A DNA stretch of 9,112 nt. It comes from JAGQTE01 sp964648005. GTDB taxonomy: Bacteria > Actinomycetota > Acidimicrobiia > Acidimicrobiales > Acidimicrobilacustridaceae. A program made the translations under genes and the position numbers. A model generated the notes under the pieces. That model was not told where the DNA came from, ran no database searches, and saw nothing but the letters and a program-made list of their open reading frames with translations. Positions 1-5,097 of this stretch are shown here, in pieces. Position 1 is the first letter of the stretch. Every line of letters starts with the position of its first letter. The stretch spans positions 1 through 9,112 of the forward strand of contig CAZYKR010000182.1 of NCBI GenBank assembly GCA_964648005.1, read 5' to 3'.

Positions 1-124
1 GGACGGTCGATGGCGCTTCGCCAGCCGCGTCGAGCGAACGATCTACCTCACGGGTGGGAGCTTCGCCGACCTCATCCGCGACTCGGTCGCGCCAAGCCCA
101 GGGACCCTGCCGCCGTTCGGCTGA
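1..124 (+). CDS. C-terminal end of a protein, possibly SnoaL/NTF2-like (partial, cut by window edge)
   Basis: Reading from base 2 gives 40 sense codons, almost all ending in G or C, closed by TGA at 122-124. The peptide starts DGRWRFASRVERTIYLTG and ends TLPPFG. An aromatic-rich 'DGRW-R-F-S-R' strand close to the C-terminus is typical of the last beta strand of SnoaL/NTF2-fold proteins. These are small cone-shaped domains found in cyclases, isomerases, dehydratases and many proteins of unknown role. The family call rests on this short resemblance only, and function cannot be inferred. The gene converges on the arsenic operon, with hairpins in the 97-bp gap. The 5' part lies outside the window. 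Confidence 0.5.
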   Translation, partial: DGRWRFASRVERTIYLTGGSFADLIRDSVAPSPGTLPPFG

Positions 125-170
125 CCCACGGGGACCCTCATGACAATCCGTGGTCCGAGGACCTGACCGA

Positions 171-190
171 CACCGCCGGCTCGGGCGGTG
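171..190. terminator. Hairpin between convergent genes (second stem)
   Basis: CACCGCC at 171-177 is exactly complementary to GGCGGTG at 184-190, with a 6-nt loop. It lies 31 bp beyond the arsC stop, just past the stronger 197-219 hairpin, and 46 bp after the stop of the incoming plus-strand gene. No U-tract follows on either strand, which is common for actinobacterial terminators. It may act with the neighbouring hairpin as a two-stem bidirectional terminator. Confidence 0.4.
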
Positions 191-196
191 CGATGT

Positions 197-219
197 CGGT
201 CGACAGGGTCTGTCGACCG
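197..219. terminator. Perfect 10-bp hairpin terminator after arsC
   Basis: CGGTCGACAG at 197-206 and CTGTCGACCG at 210-219 are perfect inverted repeats around a 3-nt GGT loop. The stem starts 2 nt past the arsC stop codon (TGA, complement of 222-224), where a rho-independent-type terminator for the ars operon would be expected. There is no T-run on either side. Being symmetric, it could also stop transcription arriving from the plus-strand gene that ends at 124. Confidence 0.6.
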
Positions 220-221
220 TC

Positions 222-638
222 TCAGCCCGGCAGGTCGAGCGACACGATGAGCGCTTCGACGCGGCTGCGGATCTCGTCGCGGATCGGTCGGACGGCATCG
301 ATGCCTCGCCCGGCGGGGTCGTCGAGCTCCCAGTCTTCGTACCGTTTGCCCGGGAAGATGGGGCAGGCGTCGCCGCAACCCATGGTGATGACGACATCGG
401 AGGCCTGCACGGCGGCCTCGTCGAGCTTCTTGGGATGAGCGCCGGCGGCGCGCAGGTCGATGCCGAGCTCGGCCATGGCCTCGACGACCGCGGGGTTGAT
501 GTCATCAGCGGGCTCGGATCCGGCTGAGCGGACCACGACGGCGTCGCCGGCGTGATGTGCGAGAAGCGCGGCGGCCATCTGGGAGCGGCCGGCGTTGTGG
601 ACGCAGACGAACAGGACCTCGGGGCGGGTGTCAGTCAT
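222..638 (-). CDS. arsC: Arsenate reductase, low-molecular-weight phosphatase family
   Basis: This 138-residue cytoplasmic enzyme should reduce arsenate to arsenite. It carries the family P-loop C-X5-R-S at C12-R18-S19 (CVHNAGRSQ), which binds the oxyanion. It has two further cysteines in MGCGDACP (C88, C92) and the general-acid region DWELDDPAG with D107 before proline. Length and motifs fit LMW-PTPase-type ArsC. The thiol donor is not decided by the sequence. Thioredoxin-linked and mycothiol/mycoredoxin-linked enzymes share this fold, and an actinobacterial host makes mycothiol plausible. The ATG at 638 has GGAGA six bases upstream (complement of 645-649) and lies inside the end of the aquaporin gene (8-bp overlap), so translation is probably coupled. 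It is the last gene of the ars operon, and a perfect hairpin follows the stop. Confidence 0.93.
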   Translation of the reverse strand: MTDTRPEVLFVCVHNAGRSQMAAALLAHHAGDAVVVRSAGSEPADDINPAVVEAMAELGIDLRAAGAHPKKLDEAAVQASDVVITMGCGDACPIFPGKRYEDWELDDPAGRGIDAVRPIRDEIRSRVEALIVSLDLPG

Positions 639-1383
639 CGGGGGTCTCCGAGTGGTTGCGGGGGTAGAAGAGGCGGACGAGCCCGAACGCGACCGCCATG
701 CCGATCACCTGCATGACGATGAACATCGGCGCCGACGACGGCGCGATCCCGGCGAAGGTGTCGGACAGGGTGCGGGCGATGGTCACGGCGGGGTTGGCGA
801 AGCTGGTCGAGGAGGTGAACCAGTAGGCGCCCCCGATCCACGCGCCGACAGCGAACGGCACCACGTTCGCTCGCCCGGATCGGACGCAACCTTGGATGAC
901 GAGCAGGAGCGTGACCGTGGCCACGACCTCGGAGAGCCACAAGGCGGGGGAGGAGCGGACCGTGGTCGAGAGGTCGATCGCGGGGATCTCGAACATCACG
1001 TTGACGAGCATCGCCCCGAGGCACCCTCCGACGACCTGGGCGACGATGTAGAGGCCGGTGTCGCGGGTGGTGGTCGTGCCGAGCATCCGGTCGAGCACGG
1101 TGACGACGGGGTTGAAGTGCGCTCCTGACACGGCGCCGAACATGAGGATCAGCCCGACCAGCGCGCCCGCCGTGGCGAACGCGTTCTCCAACAACTGCAG
1201 CCCGATGTCGCCGCTCGACAGGCGGCTCGCGGCGATGCCCGAACCGATGACCGCGACGATCAACATGGCGGTCCCGAACGCCTCGGCGGCAAGGCGTCGG
1301 GTGAGGTCGAGGCGCAGCGCGCCGGTGCCGGTCTCGGGTTCGACTGCGAGATCCGCGTCGCTCGGCACGACGTCGTCGCTCAT
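631..1383 (-). CDS. aqpS: MIP-family aquaglyceroporin, AqpS-like (arsenic-linked)
   Basis: A 250-residue integral membrane channel with about six transmembrane segments and the two half-helix signatures of the MIP family. The first is SGAHFNPVVTV, NPV at 91-93 instead of the usual NPA. The second is SFANPAVTIAR, NPA at 197-199 with the filter-type arginine at 204. Residues 1-25 form a polar, acidic tail. In Sinorhizobium meliloti, AqpS in an arsR-aqpS-arsC operon lets arsenite produced by ArsC leave the cell down its gradient. The same gene order here supports that role by established analogy. Its ATG at 1383 overlaps the stop of the upstream regulator by 4 bp (ATGA), and its end overlaps arsC. 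No ArsB or Acr3 pump is in the window. Glycerol or water transport cannot be excluded, but context favours arsenite. Confidence 0.88.
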   Translation of the reverse strand: MSDDVVPSDADLAVEPETGTGALRLDLTRRLAAEAFGTAMLIVAVIGSGIAASRLSSGDIGLQLLENAFATAGALVGLILMFGAVSGAHFNPVVTVLDRMLGTTTTRDTGLYIVAQVVGGCLGAMLVNVMFEIPAIDLSTTVRSSPALWLSEVVATVTLLLVIQGCVRSGRANVVPFAVGAWIGGAYWFTSSTSFANPAVTIARTLSDTFAGIAPSSAPMFIVMQVIGMAVAFGLVRLFYPRNHSETPDD

Positions 1384-2051
1384 GCCGCTGTCCCGGCGCC
1401 GGAGACGAGGGCGGCGATGCGGTGGCGCAGCTCGACCACTGCGGCGTCGAACGCCTTCTTGGTGCCGACCGGGACGGGGTCAGGGACCGACCAGTGGAGC
1501 CAGTCGTCCCGGCCGTCGAGCTCCTCGTGGGCCCGATCGCACACGGTGATCACGAGCGGCGCGCGCGCATCGACCTCGACGAGCTCGCGTGGGGTCGCCG
1601 CGCTCAGGTCGAGGCCGGCTCGGCCCGCTGCCGCCACCGCTCCGGGGTGGACCCGCTCCGCGGGATGCGTACCGGCCGATGCACCCCGGTGGCCGGTCGC
1701 CTCCCGCCAGAGCACGGCCGCGAGCTGCGAACGCGCCGAGTTGGCACTGCACACGAACAGCGCCGGACCGAGCCGGACGGCCCGTCTCGGTCCGAGGTCG
1801 TCGAGCGCGCCCACGAGGAGGTGCACGTAGCGGCGGCGGCCGTCTCCCGAAGATCGTGACCGCTCGACGAGCCCGACCGATTCGAGGACATCGAGGTGAT
1901 GCGCCACCAGGTTCGACTCCATGCCGAGCAGCCGTCGCAGTTCAACGGGCGACCGATCCGAGACCGACAGCTCGTCGACGATGGCCAAGCGCGCTGGGTC
2001 GCCGAGGGCGGCGTGGCGCGCCGCTCGTTCCTCCACCGTTGCGTTTGTCAC
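1380..2051 (-). CDS. ArsR-type repressor fused to LMW phosphatase/arsenate-reductase domain
   Basis: A 223-residue two-domain protein. Residues 1-90 are an ArsR-type winged helix. Helix 1 is AALGDPARLAIVDEL, the recognition helix is about ESNLVAHHLDVLESVGLV (45-62), and the wing is SSGDGRRRYVHL. Residues 96-220 are an LMW-PTPase/ArsC domain with P-loop C101-X5-R107-S108 (CSANSARSQ) and the catalytic-type Asp in VPDP (D191). The protein has only two cysteines, C101 and C171. The DNA-binding half therefore lacks the cysteine clusters that bind arsenite in classical ArsR proteins. It probably represses the operon it heads, and the phosphatase-like half may act as sensor, enzyme or both. The GTG start at 2051 has GAAGGG a few bases upstream, and it also lies where a leaderless transcript from the predicted promoter would begin. 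No frameshift joins the two domains; the fusion is a continuous frame. Confidence 0.88.
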   Translation of the reverse strand: MTNATVEERAARHAALGDPARLAIVDELSVSDRSPVELRRLLGMESNLVAHHLDVLESVGLVERSRSSGDGRRRYVHLLVGALDDLGPRRAVRLGPALFVCSANSARSQLAAVLWREATGHRGASAGTHPAERVHPGAVAAAGRAGLDLSAATPRELVEVDARAPLVITVCDRAHEELDGRDDWLHWSVPDPVPVGTKKAFDAAVVELRHRIAALVSGAGTAA

Positions 2052-2057
2052 GGCGCC

Positions 2058-2086
2058 CTTCTAACACTCAATGATCACTGAGTCAA
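2058..2086 (-). promoter_or_regulatory. Predicted promoter of the ars operon
   Basis: On the minus strand, TTGACT (complement of 2081-2086) matches five of six bases of the -35 consensus. A 17-bp spacer leads to TAGAAG (complement of 2058-2063), four of six to TATAAT. A start 6-7 bases further would fall on or next to the GTG at 2051, giving a leaderless or nearly leaderless mRNA, as is common in actinobacteria. The alternative is that AGAAGG is simply the ribosome binding site of a longer transcript. The lack of a final T in the -10 box weakens the call. Confidence 0.45.
2066..2083. promoter_or_regulatory. 18-bp near-palindrome, probable ArsR operator
   Basis: ACTCAATGATCACTGAGT is an inverted repeat centred on TGATCA with one mismatched pair (2071/2078). 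It sits 15-32 bp upstream of the arsR-fusion start and overlaps the predicted -35 box and spacer, so a bound dimer would block RNA polymerase. AT-rich dyads of this size near the promoter are the usual operators of ArsR/SmtB repressors. A further half-site copy, TGAGTG, lies at 2094-2099. It matches CACTCA at 2065-2070 in inverted orientation, so a second dimer could bind. Confidence 0.65.
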
Positions 2087-2158
2087 AAGGCGATGAGTGG
2101 CCGTCGGGCGGGCAGGTGCGCATCGGGCGCCCGGCGGAGCCGGCCGACTGGTGGTCGG

Positions 2159-2193
2159 TAGAGTCGCTCGGGTTCCTTGCGCACCTGGGAAAG
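2159..2193 (+). promoter_or_regulatory. Possible -10 box and ribosome binding site of the double-MarR gene
   Basis: TAGAGT at 2159-2164 fits the actinobacterial TANNNT -10 pattern, without a convincing -35 box. GGGAAAG at 2187-2193 lies 5 nt before the GTG at 2199 and is the best ribosome binding site in the region. It is the reason for choosing that start. A short dyad, CCGAC/GTCGG (2144-2158), abuts the -10 and could be an autoregulatory site, but it is too short to be firm. Confidence 0.3.
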
Positions 2194-2198
2194 ACCAC

Positions 2199-3077
2199 GT
2201 GAACGACGTCCAAACCCTTCTCAATCGGCTGTGTCATCTGATGGTCGCCTTCGAGCGCTGCATCGGTGACGCTCCGGACGACGCCGGCCGCCCACTGGGT
2301 CTCGACATGCCCGGGTTGGCGGTGCTGGTCTCGCTCGATCTGTTCGGCGACCTTCGACCATCGAGCATCGCGGAGCTGCTCGGCGGTACCTCGTCGATGG
2401 CGACGAAGGTGATCGCTCGATTGGAGCGCGCCGGCTATGCGGACCGCACGATCGGGGCCTTCCCGGATGACCGCCGGGCGGTGGCGGTCGCGGTGACCGA
2501 CGCGGGTCGGCGGGCGATCGACGTGTGCGACCGGGAGCTCGCCGAGTTGAGCATCGATCTGCTCGCAGCCATGGTCGCCGTCGGGTTCGGGTCGCCGGAC
2601 ACGCAGGCCGTGTCGGACGAGGCACTGGTACCGGGCGAGCTGCCGCCGAGCACGGGTGCTGGCCTGGCCGAGTTCCTCCGCTTCGTGGTCGAGATCGACA
2701 AGCCGATCCTGGCGACCGTCGGGCGGCTCGAGTCGTTGCATCCCTCCGATCCTCGTGGGCTGTTGGTCCTGTCCGAGCTGGACGTGCGCGGACCGCTTCG
2801 GATCGGCGCGCTGCCCGAGTTGGTCGATCGTTCACGCAATGCCGCCGAACGACTCGTGCGCAGCCTCGAGGCCGATGGTCTGGTCGAGCGCGGTCCGGGT
2901 CGGGTGCCCGGCGACCGACGAGCCGTGGTCGTCGAGCTCAGCGCCGTCGGTTCGGCTGTGGTGCGCGGGGTGGTGAGCGCCATCGCCGCGCACCTGAGCG
3001 AGTTGCGCCCGTCGATGGCGTCGCTGTCGCGCGCGCTGTCGGGCGAGCGCCAGGGGCTCGGGGCGCCAACCACGTGA
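2199..3077 (+). CDS. Double MarR-like transcriptional regulator (two tandem winged-helix domains)
   Basis: A 292-residue protein, about twice the usual MarR length. Unit 1 (about 1-130) has a helix-turn-helix RPSSIAELLGGTSSMATKVIARL and a wing DDRRAVAVAVTDAGRRAI (90-107). Unit 2 (about 155-285) repeats the plan with GPLRIGALPELVDRSRNAAERLVRSL and a wing GDRRAVVVELSAVGSAV (238-254). Each recognition helix is followed by 'ERAGY' or 'EADGLVE', then DDRRAV or GDRRAV, as in MarR proteins. MarR proteins normally dimerise to bind palindromic DNA, so this chain could act as a covalent pseudo-dimer. The start GTG 2199 has GGGAAAG 5 nt upstream. A GTG at 2097 would only add a poorly coded Arg/Gly/Ala stretch. 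The ligand and targets are unknown. It is divergent from the ars operon and 103 bp upstream of the membrane-protein gene, either of which it might control. Confidence 0.8.
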   Translation: MNDVQTLLNRLCHLMVAFERCIGDAPDDAGRPLGLDMPGLAVLVSLDLFGDLRPSSIAELLGGTSSMATKVIARLERAGYADRTIGAFPDDRRAVAVAVTDAGRRAIDVCDRELAELSIDLLAAMVAVGFGSPDTQAVSDEALVPGELPPSTGAGLAEFLRFVVEIDKPILATVGRLESLHPSDPRGLLVLSELDVRGPLRIGALPELVDRSRNAAERLVRSLEADGLVERGPGRVPGDRRAVVVELSAVGSAVVRGVVSAIAAHLSELRPSMASLSRALSGERQGLGAPTT

Positions 3078-3141
3078 ATCCACCTAAGCTGTTCCGATAA
3101 GACGTAACTTCCAGACGGAGCAGATACAGTGCTTCAGTCGT

Positions 3142-3207
3142 GCATCCCCCAGTTACGGGGGTGCGAGGAGGGCGTCTGAGGTGAGCATGACAGGAGATGC
3201 ACCCCCG
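3142..3207 (+). promoter_or_regulatory. Leader with two mutually exclusive hairpins around the start of the membrane-protein gene
   Basis: The segment GGGGGTGC (3157-3164) can pair with GCATCCCCC just upstream (3142-3150, one bulged T, loop AGTTAC). It can instead pair, extended to 9 perfect pairs as CGGGGGTGC (3156-3164), with GCACCCCCG inside the coding region (3199-3207). The first fold leaves the ribosome binding site GAGGAGG (3165-3171) free. The second encloses it and both possible start codons (GTG 3181, ATG 3187) in its loop. This is the layout of a translational switch. High GC content makes chance complementarity likely, so the structure is a hypothesis. Confidence 0.35.
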
Positions 3208-3858
3208 AGTGCACGCCCGCCGGCGGACTGGGTCCCGGTCGAGCAGCGGGTGCTCGGCATCGACAAGCGGACCATCCTCCCGTCGCTCGGCGTGCTGATC
3301 TTCGTCGTGTTCATGGCCCTCGGGCTTCCCGCCATCGACGATTCGGTCGCTTATGACGACCCGATCGAGGCCGGCGACGTGATGGACCTCGTCGCCGGCA
3401 CGCTCACCTTCGTGCCGGCCGAAGGCTGGAACCGTGTCGACGGCTCCCTGGTCGGCGAAGGAACGGCCGAGGCGGTCGGTTCGTCCTCGGTCGTCGTCAT
3501 CGAGGACGTCAGCGTGTCGATCACCACGGGTGAGTTCACCGGCACCCCGGACGAGCTGCTGGACCAGATCAACGCGGTGAACGACGCGCTGGCGGATCCG
3601 CGCGGGCTCGGTACGTCTGGACCCCGCCAGGAGGTCACGTCGGCCAGCGGTCTCACCGGTGTCGTGGAGACTTTCACCGGTCCTGACCAGCGGGGGATCG
3701 CCGCGGCGTTCGTCGTCGACGTGGGCGGCACGTCCGTGGGGGTCGAGATCGTCGTGCGCGGCTCGGTCGAGTCCATCGGAGCACACATCGAGGAGATCGC
3801 AGCGATGCTCGATTCCATGTCCCTCGCCGACGGCGACGACTCGGCGGCAGGCTCATGA
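3181..3858 (+). CDS. Single-pass membrane protein with extracytoplasmic domain, unknown function
   Basis: This 225-residue protein has a proline-rich cytoplasmic N-terminus with the phrase DWVPVEQRVLGIDKR. One hydrophobic segment (about 32-50) follows the positive KR pair, predicting N-inside, C-outside topology. The acidic linker SVAYDDPIEAGD is followed by a mixed alpha/beta domain (about 70-215) whose end, IEEIAAMLDSMSL, resembles PsbP/LpqN-like secreted domains only in general style. I do not recognise the family with confidence. The start is GTG 3181 (GAGGAGG 9 nt upstream) or ATG 3187 (GAGG 5 nt upstream). Its TGA overlaps the ATG of the PrsW-type protease by 4 bp, so the two are co-translated. 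A single-pass protein coupled to an intramembrane protease suggests a substrate, adaptor or inhibitor. That role is inference. Confidence 0.75.
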   Translation: MSMTGDAPPSARPPADWVPVEQRVLGIDKRTILPSLGVLIFVVFMALGLPAIDDSVAYDDPIEAGDVMDLVAGTLTFVPAEGWNRVDGSLVGEGTAEAVGSSSVVVIEDVSVSITTGEFTGTPDELLDQINAVNDALADPRGLGTSGPRQEVTSASGLTGVVETFTGPDQRGIAAAFVVDVGGTSVGVEIVVRGSVESIGAHIEEIAAMLDSMSLADGDDSAAGS

Positions 3859-5018
3859 CAGCTCCGGTCGATGCCATGGCCGACCGTGAGGCGGCGATCG
3901 AGGCGTCGGGCTTCGGCCGCACCTTCACGTTCGTCCAGACCCACAACATGGCGTTCTGGGTGTACGTGCTGCTGTTCGTCGTCGGCCTGGTTGCCATGTA
4001 CCAGCAGCTCCAGGGTCCGCTGGCCGCGTTCCAGGGTTCGCTCGTGCTCAGCTTCGTGCTGTTCGCGGCCTACACGGTGCCGTTCTGGCTCTTCCTGCGC
4101 CACATCGACCGCTTCGACAGCGTCCCGGAGAAGCTCGCCGTCGCGGCGTTCCTCTACGGCGGGGTGGTGGCGACGTTCGCCATGGCCACCTATGCCAACA
4201 ACGCCGTGATCTCGTTGTGGGGCAAGACGAACGGCCAGCAGTTCGCCGCTGACTGGGCGGCCGCACTCACCGCGCCGGTCACCGAGGAGTTGGCCAAGGC
4301 GTCGGGGTTCGTCCTGCTCCTTCTGCTCGCCCCGCGCCTGATCCGCACGGCCTTCGACGGCTTGATCGTGGGAGCGTTCTTGGGTCTTGGTTTCCAGGTC
4401 TTCGAGGACGTCATCTACGGGGTCTTGTCCGCCTATGGCGACTTCGGCGTCGATGCCGTCGGGTCGACGTACACCACCAGCGTCACGCGCGTCGTGTTGG
4501 GGCTCACGTCGCACTGGATCTACAGCGCCATCTTCTGTGCCGGACTGGTCTACGTGATCGGTCGTCCGAACGAGCCGCGACGGATCGGTCGTGGCCTCCT
4601 GCTCATGCTCGCCGCGATGCTCCTGCACGGACTTTGGGACGCAACGGGCGGCTTCGCTGCGATCAACCCGTTGCTGTTCCCGGTGTTCTACCTCCTCGTC
4701 CCGGTCTCGCTCATCTCGCTGTTCGTCTGGATCTACAAGGCGTCGGTGGTCACCGAACGTCGGTGGATGCGGGAGCTGATGGAACCCGAGGTCGCCGCCG
4801 GGGCGCTCACCCAGGCCGACGTCGACGCGCTCGTCGGCAGCCGCAAGGAGCGCAAGGCCTACGTCAAGGCCAACGAGGGCCACAAGGGCCACAGCCACGC
4901 CAAGCACGTGCTCCACGCCGCAAGCGACCTCGCAACGCAGATCGCCCGCGACGGCGGCGCCGACAGCGACCGGGTGCGTTTCGCCCGTGCCGAACTGCTG
5001 CGGGTCAAAGGCGCGTGA
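3855..5018 (+). CDS. PrsW-type intramembrane metalloprotease
   Basis: A 387-residue polytopic membrane protein with about eight hydrophobic segments between residues 33 and 295. PrsW-family signatures appear in order: PVTEELAKA with the Glu pair 144-145, FDGLIVGAFLGLGFQVFED with E184, TSHWIYSA with H220, and LHGLWDA with H258 and D262. In Bacillus subtilis, PrsW cleaves the anti-sigma factor RsiW within or near the membrane. Actinobacterial members are widespread and mostly uncharacterised. The tail after the last segment (300-387) is charged and carries five histidines within residues 343-354 (GHKGHSHAKHVLH), a possible metal-binding patch. The ATG overlaps the preceding gene by 4 bp. No sigma or anti-sigma gene is adjacent, so the substrate is unknown; the upstream single-pass protein is the obvious candidate. 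Confidence 0.88.
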   Translation: MTAPVDAMADREAAIEASGFGRTFTFVQTHNMAFWVYVLLFVVGLVAMYQQLQGPLAAFQGSLVLSFVLFAAYTVPFWLFLRHIDRFDSVPEKLAVAAFLYGGVVATFAMATYANNAVISLWGKTNGQQFAADWAAALTAPVTEELAKASGFVLLLLLAPRLIRTAFDGLIVGAFLGLGFQVFEDVIYGVLSAYGDFGVDAVGSTYTTSVTRVVLGLTSHWIYSAIFCAGLVYVIGRPNEPRRIGRGLLLMLAAMLLHGLWDATGGFAAINPLLFPVFYLLVPVSLISLFVWIYKASVVTERRWMRELMEPEVAAGALTQADVDALVGSRKERKAYVKANEGHKGHSHAKHVLHAASDLATQIARDGGADSDRVRFARAELLRVKGA

Positions 5019-5097
5019 TCAGCCTTCGTCCGCGTGGCCGGTAGCAGTACTTCGATTCGAACCAACCAGCACAACCACTGCGAGTCAGGTGTCCCGA

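Noticed and set aside
2097..2198. Upstream GTG (2097) as start of the double-MarR protein, with AAAGG six bases before it
   Set aside because: The added 34 residues are Arg/Gly/Ala-rich with weak G/C-ending codon bias and no MarR similarity, and they would overlap the operator region. GTG 2199 has its own ribosome binding site.
3351..4916. 521-codon open frame on the minus strand
   Set aside because: It is antisense to two well-supported genes with clear motifs. Its composition (Asp/Arg/His/Glu-rich) is the usual mirror of GC-rich coding DNA.
5051..5063. TTCGATTCGAACC, which on the minus strand resembles a tRNA T-loop (GGTTCGAATC)
   Set aside because: The flanking bases do not form the five-pair T stem and no acceptor or anticodon arm can be drawn, so it is a chance match.
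4987..5097. N-terminal extension of the CPBP protein back to 4987
   Set aside because: It would overlap the end of the PrsW-type gene, reads as a Ser/Thr/Pro/Cys mixture unlike the family N-terminus, and ATG 5098 has a well-placed AGGTG.
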